A stretch of DNA of 64,000 bases. Source: Erigeron canadensis (taxonomy: Eukaryota; Streptophyta; Magnoliopsida; Asterales; Asteraceae). Positions within the stretch are counted from its first letter, which is position 1. Each line of letters opens with the position of its first letter. The stretch lies in assembly GCF_010389155.1 (NCBI RefSeq), contig NC_057768.1:46789633-46853632 (forward strand). The letters run 5' to 3'. The notes beneath the pieces are model-generated. The model saw only the letters and a program-made list of their open reading frames with translations, ran no database searches and had not been told where the DNA came from. A program made the translations under genes and the position numbers. Of the stretch, positions 53,017-64,000 are shown one piece after another.

Positions 53017-53638
53017 TAGGGGTGTTCATCAAACCGTCGAACCGTCAAAACCGGACCAAACCGGGATACTTGGATTGGTTTGATCGGATTGAGTTGCTAA
53101 AGTCTATATGTAAAGAACAAACCGTTAGAACCGGACCGGACCAAAAAGTTTATATGTAAAAATATAATATATATTCTTTTACTAACAACATATAATTTTA
53201 TCACAACAAGCATTTGGCATTTGGAGGTATATTGATAATCAAGAAAACTTTGCAATGAATACTATATATAGAAGCAAATTGGAATACATAATGGTGATCC
53301 TTCTCGAACTATTTTAGTTAAAATATGTATATAACATGAAATGTATGTGCAATTATGCATCATTTGATGATATAATATATAAGTTTAGGTGTCTTGGTTT
53401 TATTATATTTTCCTATGTTATATAGTAACTAGTAATAACTTTCTTTATTATGGATCACAAATTTGATATTGTATGCTATGAAAGGAAAAAGAAAAAATGG
53501 AAACCGTCGAACCGGTTAATATGGTTTGGTTTGGTTAGACAAAACTCTGGTTTGGTTTGATACATGTTAAAACCGGAAATGCCGGTTTGGTTTGATATTT
53601 AGTCAAAACCGGTCTAAACCGGACCACGAACATCCCTA
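53017..53638. mobile_element. hAT-type element (TAGGGGTGTTCA family), 622 bp
   Basis: TAGGGGTGTTCATCAAACCG and the complement of CGAACATCCCTA form the ends. Flanking 8-mers GTTATCGA (53,009-53,016) and ATTATCGA (53,639-53,646) match at 7 of 8. Both arms carry AAACCGGACC/GGTTTGGTTTG words. The centre is AT-rich and non-coding. It is a better-preserved relative of 1,424-2,396. Confidence 0.85.
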
Positions 53639-56600
53639 ATTATCGAACATTTCTAAAGCTCTCCTCAACTCAAAGTTATCTTCAAACATACGTATATATT
53701 AGTTTTTTTTCTTCTTATAGGCACACTTGGATGCAAACGGGCAACAATTTGTCAGCTAGAATGATTAAAAATGATTTTTTTGGAAAAAAAATTAAATAGA
53801 CTGACAGGCTGCTGCGCTACAATTAACTTACTTGCTTCACTATTCTTAAACAAGTTGTAAACTGTACATGATAAAATAGTACAAACAACATGCATGAACT
53901 TTAATAGCTTTGAGAAAGTTCTATCTCTTTATATTCATAAAACCAATGTTTAATTAAACCATCTATCATAATTAAATTTATCTTGTAGGTTTTGTATTTA
54001 AAAAATCTACACTTCTTTCTCCTTCATGTAAAATATAACATTTATCTATTCTATCTTATAAAACATTTTGTCTTTTTTATTTTTTCAAATCTCAAAAGAT
54101 GATTTGAATTATCTAAATTAATTGCTCAATTCTTTATTCACTAATTTAAACATCTCCACATAATACTTATAATACCTTAAATCCCAACCACTCATTTTTA
54201 TCTATCTTCTCAAATCTTAATCACTAATCTTTTTTTCTCTCCTCTATAAATCATTTTATTCCTTTAATTCATTCAAAATCTTTTATCTCAATAACTGTAT
54301 ATTGATAAATTATAAAAGTTGTGTGGGTATTCTTAAAATTTCATGTTTTTTTCATTAAAGATGTCATTCGATATAATTTCGACGAATTTTTAAATCCGAG
54401 TGCGGAGCCCGTACGGCTAAGACATTTGACTATCACACTCTATGAATTATCACCTCTTATGACCTATCACGCCACTATCTCACCGTCACAACGCGCGAAT
54501 ACTTTCTCCCGTATATCCTAATAAGCACAACAACTTTTCTATCTTTGGTTCTAAAAAGGAAAAAAGTAAAGGAAGTATGGTAGTTAAGAAATAAAAGCCT
54601 ACCTTGAAAGCCGGGGAGAAAGGGACATGACTAAGGGAAATTGAAGAAGATACTGTAACAAAAGTATCGTCATTTTAACTTTGATTAATGATATTTGTTA
54701 TTAGTAAATTTTTTAATATTATACATATGTTTAAATATCTAGTATTGGTATATAAATTTCAGTCAATCTTTCTCTTGATCTAGTTCGTTTATCCGCCATG
54801 TGTCAATAATAAAATTTCAAACTTACAATCCCATCAAATTAATCATAGGTTGTATTTTTTTTCACTTTAGGTTATATTCCTCGTTCCTAGAACAACGACC
54901 TCTCTCTATGTTTAATGCCAACCATTTTATCCTACTACCAATTTTAATTTTAATGTTGGTACCACCCTACCCACTCCTCATTATATCATGACCTTTCATT
55001 ATACATATATAAATATATATATTTTTTTAAATATTACACAAGATGTATTCATTACAAAATTTTCCACTTTAAGAACCACAAGAATGTATAGACATAATAT
55101 ATATTTTAGATTGTAATGTGAATAAACTAAATCTTAAAACACACAGTTCTTTCGGTTCTTATAAAAATTGATTTAGCACGAGATGGATCTAACACATTTA
55201 ACATTTTTCAAACAAGAAATTAAATAAACAAGTTCTAAAGGTAAAATTAAAGCTAATTAGAAAAAAAGTTAAGAAATAAAAGACTTTATGTTGAATGGGC
55301 GGGCCATTGGAACCCACAGACTGTAATAACAAAAGGCTGCAAAAATACTTAAACATATGAAAATGAAGTAAAGGGGTACAAAATACAAATAAAAATCCAT
55401 ATAGGTCAAAACATAGAGGGGACACATGAGTTGTGGTCAGTCAGCGAGGAGTCAATCATGAAGCAATGGATTGCAAAATCATTGATTGTTTTTTTTTCTT
55501 TTCATTTTTATCTTCCATCGATTAATTCATTCACACACACTCTTTTGGTGTACGTATTTGCACACACATATCAAGACATAATGCTCTGTAGACAATGACA
55601 TGACCATAATGCGAACTGTATGCACACATGAGGCTAATCACATGTCCATACATCGATAAGATATATATGCAGTGTCCATCTTAATTATTATATATTTATG
55701 TAATATACTACAAATTAATTTAACCAATATCAAGCAAGATACATATGTCCTGATGTTTAGAAAAGTACTACTAGTAAATGCCCGGTAAATCATGGTATTT
55801 TAGTCTAATGGCCGGGGCACATGCATTAATGTCTACGTACTTAACCCGCATTATATATCCTTTTTGATTGATCATATATATATATATATATATATCTTGT
55901 GTTATATATTCATCGATCTTGTCTCACTTACATTGAAAAAAAAATGAAAGAAAGGGCAATTAAATTATGGTCATACAGAGGGACAGTAAATTCTTTTGAT
56001 TAAAATGTACACAGCTTAATCAGGATATCCTTGTGACCGTTTTTGACCATTAGTTCTACTAGCCACAATTAAACCGTTTATCTAGAGAGGTTTTAAACAT
56101 AAGACATACTAAGAGGTTTTGACGCGGATGTGACACCTAGGCAACGCGGACCCAATCCCTCCCAATACCCCCTGCTCGCTCTTGTAATATATGCTATAAC
56201 TGTTTACGTACAAAAATTGAAAATGTCACTTTTCGATCAAACTGATCAGGACCAAGTCTTGGTCCACATGCATGTATGAAAAAGACGGATCATAAATGGC
56301 TCCCGCGAGAATATAGGCTTGATATGCGTGGATGCAAGAGGGAATATTATATTATTTTAAGCTTAATGGTATTGTTTTGTTATGGTATCTTTTTGTCTCT
56401 TGTTAAAATCATAGGTTTTGCTCAAGTACTTGTCAATCTCATATAAACCACGTCCTTGCAATTTATTTAGTTTCCTTCATTGAATTAGGAGCAGAAAGTA
56501 ATATATATTCGATTCCATGAAACTTGGTAATAAAATTTTTTTAATGACATATATTGTTCTCATATCATACTTTCGGATAAAAAAAAAACTAGAGATAAAA

Positions 56601-59600
56601 ACTTCAATCACCTCTAATGGTTAATTGGAGTTTTAATCTTGGTTAAATTCATTTTTTTATATGTTGTAAACGTTCATATGTATATACATTCTTTTAAGCT
56701 TTACTGTGATATGTTTGAACTTATATTTTATAGATTATTTTACTATTAAAGTAATGGGAATGTGATTTTGAAGGTGATCGAACAATTAGACCCCCATTTG
56801 AATTTCTACAAAAGAACTATACATCCATTTCTTTAACCCATCGTAAATTATGAGTTTTAGTAAACCCATAAACTCTCTGCAAAATCGATAATTTTCAAAC
56901 CCATTCTCTGAACCCAAATCCTAGTAAATAAACACACCGTGAATTAATCGTGTTTAATTTATATTTACAATATAATATGCTTATACTCAAAACCAAGATG
57001 GAATATCGAATTGGAAAACGCACTTGCTTCAAACGGACATATAAACATTTTCAGAGGTACGACTGCTTGCCTAAGATTGGTTTATTTGATCAAGCATATT
57101 TTTTATGTCAAGAAATCAATATGTTCAAAGAATGGCATAAGTTAGTTTTTGTATACATTAAGTATAATTTTATTTTCATACATATGAATAAATATAATGT
57201 ACGTTTTTTTTTTATATCAAACCATTAATTAGGATGATCGATTCTCATATAATTTTCTATTGCCTATATGTGCCATAAATTACACACCTGTGATTAATCT
57301 AAACTTTGAAGTTAGAACACACGTTCAAATGGATAATTTGAAAAGTATTTAAAAAAGCCCATATCCTCAAAAAATAAAATAAAAAAGACATGCCACAACG
57401 GAATGCATCATTGTGTGAAACCAAAAGAATGTTTAACGTTAAGCAACCAATATTCGGACCCGCAATGCTACACATCATCATCTTTTGCGACCACAATCGT
57501 CTTCACTAGAAGTATTATGTAATTAAACTGAAGGTAATTATTATAATCAAAATTTAAACCGATTGTTTTATATGGCTTTTGGCAACTACAATATTTAACG
57601 CTTAAAAAAAGATATATAATTGGAGCAGCTTAATTTTATTTTTGGAGGCGGAATGAAAAAAATCATTAAAATTTTTTTTAAAACACAACAATATATGACA
57701 ATATCGTTGAAGAAAGCTGTCTGGAATGAAAAAAAATTTATTCAGAAAAAAATAGTTTTTTACTTTCAAAATAAAATAAAATAAACAATTCAATTTTATT
57801 TAAAATAATTGTATGGTGCTAGTAATTAAATTTACCGGCCCGTTGAAACAGAGCCCAACTGTAAAAAAGTGTTGGATGAAAACAAGGTGTCAAGAACGAT
57901 AACAGTTACTAGTCAATTTTCAATTGATAAATCAGAGTGGCGGACCTACAGACAGATCTGACGGCCACGGTTATCTGAAACATGTATCCCAGATGATTAC
58001 ACGTGGATTGGATCACAAATGATAGTGTAATCATTCTTAAATAATTTGACATTCTTGACCTGCTTTTGTACACTTCCTTACATTCACTGCTTCACAACAG
58101 TTCCCACCAACCACCCTTCTTTGTATTCATTAAATCCCCATTTTCCCAAAACAATTTAAGCCATTTAATTAGTGTGTATTTGTATTGAATAAGAAGTAAA
58201 TATACTGTAGGTGTAACTTGTAAGACCAAGGCGGTGGGCAGGACAAAAACCTTCAATATTATTGATTTTTGGTACTAAATCAAAAAACTGTTTTTTTAAC
58301 ATTTGGAAAAGACTGAGACGCCTCTTTAACAAGGAAATTTGACATAACACCACCGATGGGGGAGAAATCGGCATCTTTAATTTGACAAGCGTACGTAGTA
58401 TATGAGTTGTAAAATAACTATTGATTTTGTAACCATTTACCTGACATTTGCAACCATCCTTTACCTGTTAACATCCTTAGACATCTTATAAAAGTGATTG
58501 TTGTTGTAGTGCATATGACATTAATCTAGCTAAAACCTCTACTTTATACTGTATTTGTATAGTAGATCGAACTAGCTAGATTAATATATATATTTCAATC
58601 TGGAATTAAATAATTTCTATAAAATCAAACAAATCTAGCTAGCTAGCGCGCTCATCTTTATTTCTTGTTTTCATAAATCAAAAGTAAGGAAAGCTACTCA
58701 AAGTTTAAAAGTGGAAAGAAAAGGCAATTTGTAAGAAAGCATGAAAAGCCAAGTAAAGGAAAAGTGTTTTAACATCTTTTCAATCTTTTCAACAGTACAT
58801 TCTCCTCTTATATATAGTCCTAGCTATGAGACCAAGAAAGTAAAAGTTCATATAATTATCTGATATATTTTAGTATGTAGGATTTTTATTATTATAGGTA
58901 ATAAATTATGAGTTTAATTTTGTTATGAATTAATGTCATGTACGTTTATGCAATAAAAGACGATTGGCGATATGATCATCTATATCTCGCAGACGCCAAG
59001 TATTGGTATGGCAGTACGTACGTAGTGGAAGTTTTAAAGCAACAAGCAGGCCTTTCAGATAAAGAAAGTAAATGTACTTTCATACCTTTAGTTGGATCAA
59101 TATAATATGTTTTTATATATCTGCGCGCAATAACCAGCGGCCGGTGTTTCTCCATTCGATCTACATATGGTTTTTCTAATTTCTTTGATGATCAATATAT
59201 ATGCATGATTATTATATATATATATTAGTATAGGAAAAATAACATAGTTCTTATCTAAGTGGTTTGATGGTTATAAATCGGTACGTTATTGGCTAGTAGC
59301 TAGCTCGCTAGCTAGACTCCTCAAATTAAATAGCTAGCTAGAGTAGTAACAATTAATGAAGAATAGTCAAAAGTAAAATTCTTTTACCACGATCTTTTAT
59401 GAATACAAGACATAAAAAGCCTACATGATTTTTGAAAAATGTTAAAGTAATCAAATTAAATGCGTATTGAAGAATGCAACACTTCGACAAACATGCATAT
59501 ATAGTACTCTATAGTTTATATTTGGGCAATATATATGATCATCATTTCACTTTTGCAATGTGTTAATTAATTAGTAATTACCCATTGCAATTGCATTAAC

Positions 59601-61326
59601 AAATACAAGAAGCTACAATGTCTTGCTTGATCCTCATCCAATTTCACCATGCCCAAATTAAGAAGAATGTAGCACACGCCACGTAACACCTTAATTCATA
59701 ACCCATTTTGATGAATTCAGATTGCTAGCTACGATATTAAAGATATGGTAAGCGATCGACAAAGCATATTAGTGCCAATATTCCGCCATCCCCCAAACGT
59801 TTGTCCAAACTCCAAACAATGGTGACCTTTTGGACATATAAATATATAGCTAAGAATGATCCCGAATCTTCACGATATAGAGTTGCACGTAGGGCCTGCG
59901 TGCATTCATGTTCAACGGAATATGTTACTTGATTCAATTGCTAAAGCTTTAAACCCCCCAAAATATGAAATGTCTAGTTTAAAAACTATATATGTGAGCA
60001 TAAGTACTAGTCCGTATTTGCAGTAATTAGGACCAAAAGTACGTACGTTATGAGATCTCAAGGCGCCCATATTAAATAAATCAAATTAATATGATGAATG
60101 AATATATACTCCTTCCTAGTACTACTAACACACTAACTAAAATGTACCGACTATTGTTTGACTAGCATTTGTAGTATGGGTCTTACATGACGTCACTTAC
60201 ATAAATGAGGAAAACAGTTGACTAATTAAACTCTCGTTTGCTACTGGAAAATTAATTTCAAGAAAGACCATATATCATTATTATTGTGACTACTCAAAAG
60301 TACCTACCTTTTGTTTATATTAATAATTGATGATCATTTGAATTTTCTATCATCATATATCCTTTACATTATCAATCTTTGGGTCAAACCTATAAATAAC
60401 TCTATAACCTCCCATATATTAACATAAACCAATGTGCATAGAAGCACGGGTAGAAAGATCGAAGAACCAATTCTATAAATATATATATATACACATCCAG
60501 CTGCACAGTTCTGCACTTTTGCCGTTCTGTGCTAATAAATGCATCTGCTGAAATAAGTTTCTTACATATTTCAGTTCTCTTTTCATGTTTGACGTTATCT
60601 TTTTCTTTACTTTTCTTTTTTTGAGTAAGTGTAAAGCATGTGACAATGTATGAGAATAAATAGAGAGAGCTCTCTTACACGTTTGGCAAAAATATACCCC
60701 CTTTTCTTTTTCTCTGCTAACATGTATAAAGTCCTTCTTTACAATTACCAATGATCATCACATTATATATACTTTTAACAAAAGTTAAAGCTATAAATAT
60801 CATCTCACTCTCTTTAATTTCTCTCTAGAAATCAAAAATATACCTCGCGCGATGTCTCTCTTCAATTATCTCTCTCTCCGGGAGAGAGATGATACAAACT
60901 TTAACTGGATAATTTCATTTATATTTTCATAGAAACATTACATATATCTATGATTAAATTAAATGTGTAACAAATATTACTTGTATAAAATTAATCAATG
61001 GGTGATATGCAACTCTCTCACAAATTTGATATAGCTAGGAGGAAGGACATATATGCTTTTCAAACTCTCCACCCTTAGGTTGCTTTCTGTCTTTCTTGTC
61101 TGTCTGTCTTTCTTTCTTTCTTTCTTTTATAGCTAGCTTTCTCTCTTTTTTGCCTTTTTTTTTTCCTCTTTACTTTGATTTCCTTTTTTCTCTCCTGATT
61201 TTTGCAGTGGTACCCGATTCTCTTTCACTAGCTCCCATTCAAAAACACAATTATATCAAAATGAGTAGTACAGTCCATATATATAGATAAAACGTACATA
61301 TATATATGTCTTCCGGTTCATCTTTG
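53639..61326. other. 7.7-kb intergenic stretch between the demethylase and KANADI genes
   Basis: No exon chain was found on either strand. The part from about 54,110 resembles a worn Helitron body (ACTAATTTAAACATCTCCAC). From 58.5 kb onward GCTAGCTAGC words are frequent. The last 250-300 bases before 61,327 are presumably KANADI 3' UTR and include (TTTC)n and pyrimidine-rich runs at about 61,085-61,170. Compared with the 18-45 kb block, fewer transposons with clear ends are seen, so regulatory sequence for the KANADI gene could lie here. Confidence 0.45.
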
Positions 61327-64000
61327 TCACTGTGGCCTTCCCAAAGTAAACTCCAAATTGGGCTTCTTGGGTAGTAGTGTTGATGAGCTCACTTCTGACA
61401 ATCTCTCATAACCTTTTGAATTCATTTCATTCTGCGAAAAAATTGAATGTCATGGAGATGTTATCGGTTAGGACATTGCGTCCAATAATGAATTAAGAAA
61501 CATATATCATGCATTATATATGAGGGAATTAACAGTTATGATCGAGTAAGTCAAAGCTAGTTTTATAGTAGTGCGCTCATTTATAGAACCTCTACTAGAT
61601 ATTATTCCCTATGATAGTCATCATCATAGAATTTAAGGAAGAGTATTAATTTGATGATAGTTACCGCTACAAATTACTACAACTTTATAAAAGGACTAAT
61701 AAGAGAGGTTTTTGCTGGGTTCTTATCAGCGTGCATAAAATGTTGTACTTTTATATGTAAGTTTACAGTCTTTCTATACATGCTATTGCAAGCAAGGTTC
61801 ATAAAAAGATGATCATAAGTAATGATAAATAGACCTAAAATTACTGACTTACTTAGAATAAGATGATGACATGTTATAGTTATCAAATTTAAGCGGATTT
61901 TACTACAGGTATTGAAGTTCACAAATCATGAACTTTTCTCTAATTGCATATAATGTTTCCGGATCAAGGTTAAAGAAAGGCATAATTGACGCTCAAATAT
62001 TTTGTTGATTTGACTCAGCTTTCCAAAAGATTTCGTTTTTCTTGCTAGCTTTCTTTCTACTTTAATAACATTCTCATGTAATTTAGAATATATTTATATT
62101 TATATTTATATATATAATATTCCCATGCAAAGCATATAAAGCTACTACAATCACATAATAGAAAGTATTAAAAGTGGTGAAAGGAGATCTTACTAGTATA
62201 CCCACTAATTAATCTGTATAACTAATTAAAATTCTTCAAAAAAATACTAATGGTCATATTTCTCCAGGAACTAAAAAAGAGGATTTAATAGTTCTTATCT
62301 ACCTCAAGAGATGGTTTGCTTGCTTCAGAATCTCTGTGTTCTCCATGCAACCAAGCTTCCCTGCTACAAATTAGGAACATTAATTATGTCCCAATCAGTG
62401 GAAAGCCCATCTAATAATCATATATTACTCATAAAGAAAGCTGATATATCCCATATATTGTCTTGTTTATGGCTAGTTAATTAATCTCTCTCACTTTTTC
62501 TTTTTTTGACATAGATAAAGCTAAAACCCAACCCATGTGAAACAGCATTACCCATGCAAAACCAAGAGTTGAAAAAAAAGTTAATTCTAATACGTGCGCG
62601 AACACACACGCACACACACAAGGATAAGCACTAGGCAGAAGGTAATTAAAGCAAGGTTCAAAGCTAGCAGATAGATTTGGCATCCATACACAGCATTTTT
62701 ATAAAAGGGCTTATATATCTTTGACACTAAGTTTTGCAAGTAGCTAGCATATGTCCCACTGAATATGGTCAAGATGCAAATCGTATGACTTTACTGTAAT
62801 TATATTAAAATCATATGATTTGTATACAACAAAAACTAGTCAAACAGGTACTACTATATATATATATATATATGTATGAAAGTAGCTAGAACTGTTCACT
62901 GTCCAGTGTACTACATAAAACACAAAATTGTAGTGAATGAGTTGTGTACATATCACACCTTTATTCTTTCTTTTACTTAATTAATTTGAGTCCTATTCGA
63001 ACCCCTCAGAAGGAAAACATATTGTAATTAGCTGTGCATTTATGGAGGTTTTTTTTTTTATCGAGATATATAATTACATTGGAGGTGAGTACGTACAAAC
63101 TGCAAAGGAATTAAGAGCTTGCAGATGTAAAGAAAGTGCCGCCGGAATATTAATAAGATGTTCTAGCTATGACTACTGACTAAAATGGATTACAAGAAAT
63201 GCCATAGAGCCTAATATATATTATGATCACTTGCATTATTACATTATGTAGTCCGAACTTGCTTTGCACAAGATATACATTGTATATTAGCTAGGTAGCT
63301 ACTATTTTGATCGAATATATATGCAAATTAGTTTAGTTGAACTAGGTAGCTAGGCTAGGGTGGGTTGAATGGTAATGTTCAGGGCCACATATATGACACA
63401 ATATGCATCAATGGGTATGTTAAAGGTTATCTGAAACTTGATATACAGTAGTACGTTGAAAGTGCTGTTACATATTGGCTTTTTTTGAATTGTATGTATG
63501 TTTCAAAAAAGGCTAAAGTTGAAAATTTTACAGGCAAATAATTTTTAGTTATGTCTACTTTTTATTATTATTATTTGTGGGGTTCACACATTGGACCATT
63601 TATTTCATCACAAAAAGTTCCTTCATACTGTATATCATTCTGAAAAATTAAAAGTAGAAACTGTACGTTTAAGAAAAGTTTTCACCTTGAGGAGTTGCTC
63701 CATAGACCATATTGATAATCTTTTTCCAGGTGAACACTAGACCTTCCTCCATTATTTTCTCCTGATGATAACTCTGTCGTCGTTCTTGTGTTGCGATTAT
63801 CAAGCACAATGTCATCAGAGTTATCCCCGGATGAACCATTCTCGTAGATATCCGATAGCCCTATTAATTAACAATCGGGTCCAAAGTTAATGACATTGAA
63901 TAGTACTGAAAGTTAATTATAATCATATATACTGAAATAAAAATGTAGTATTCGTATAGTAAAATTTCCATTCGGGAACAATGTATAACCTGAAGAAGCC
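61327..64000 (-). CDS. KAN: KANADI-family GARP transcription factor, 3' part (partial)
   Basis: Four exons on the minus strand, 5' part outside the window: 64000-63990 (continues beyond), 63860-63686, 62360-62303, 61431-61327. Joined, they read ASSG-LSDIYENGSSGDNSDD..., then DYQYGLWSNSSREAWLHG, PSLE and a C-terminus PNLEFTLGRPQ before the stop. Each block is characteristic of the region after the GARP DNA-binding domain in KANADI proteins, which specify abaxial leaf and outer organ identity and act mostly as repressors. The LEFTLGR tail resembles an EAR-type repression motif (inference). Exon phases 1, 2 and 0 match across all three junctions. The GARP domain and start codon are not visible, so the paralogue (KAN1, 2 or 4 type) cannot be decided. 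Introns here are 129, 1,325 and 871 bp. Confidence 0.93.

Noticed and set aside
58630..59345. Frequent GCTAGCTAGC words as a possible array
   Set aside because: Irregular spacing and common simple-sequence drift; no larger repeat unit.
60869..60891. CTCTCTCCGGGAGAGAG palindrome as a terminator
   Set aside because: A chance palindrome in a CT/GA microsatellite; hairpin terminators do not apply to plant nuclear genes.

Overview
The window looks like nuclear chromosomal DNA of a flowering plant, most likely a eudicot. The genes have many short exons with GT-AG introns, the DNA is very AT-rich, and short non-autonomous transposons are abundant. Some repeat styles suggest an asterid such as Asteraceae, but that is only an impression. 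No organellar, bacterial or viral genome segment was seen.

Four genes can be built exon by exon. (1) At 2,939-7,510 (+) there is a membrane-anchored short-chain dehydrogenase/reductase resembling FOREVER YOUNG (FEY), with nine exons and 383 residues. (2) At 10,084-18,082 (+) there is a DUF1664 membrane/coiled-coil protein, with thirteen exons and 294 residues. (3) At 45,921-50,313 (+) there is a JmjN-JmjC-C5HC2 histone demethylase of the JMJ706/JMJ13 type, with ten coding exons and 772 residues. (4) At 61,327-64,000 (-) are the last exons of a KANADI GARP transcription factor, whose 5' part lies beyond the window. Each reconstructed frame stays open across all junctions and each has the family's diagnostic residues. 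The four genes are independent transcription units and show no sign of joint function. The demethylase and KANADI are both developmental regulators.

The 27 kb between genes 2 and 3 (18.1-45.5 kb) and the ~11 kb between genes 3 and 4 hold no supported gene. The 27-kb block, and the introns of gene 2, are filled with small transposons. I could place exact ends and target-site duplications for several. They are: hAT-type elements (1.42, 11.0, 15.2, 19.0, 20.75 and 53.0 kb), a Mutator-like element with long inverted repeats (24.5-26.1 kb), an Emigrant-like pogo MITE (20.9 kb), a PIF/Harbinger MITE (38.8 kb), at least five Helitrons plus fragments, a ~2-kb solo LTR (35.6-37.6 kb) and a probable smaller solo LTR (7.7 kb). 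Several are nested.

The most unusual pattern is a set of foldback elements embedded in (TA)n microsatellites. One ~180-bp family occurs seven times (15.8, 17.4, 17.6, 22.4, 31.4, 31.6 and 31.9 kb), often as adjacent copies. At least three unrelated foldback families (14.9, 29.6-30.0 and 30.05 kb), and probably a fourth at 25.2 kb, also abut TA runs. This is the best candidate here for a little-described system: (TA)n repeats acting as a shared insertion niche, or the elements themselves generating the repeats.
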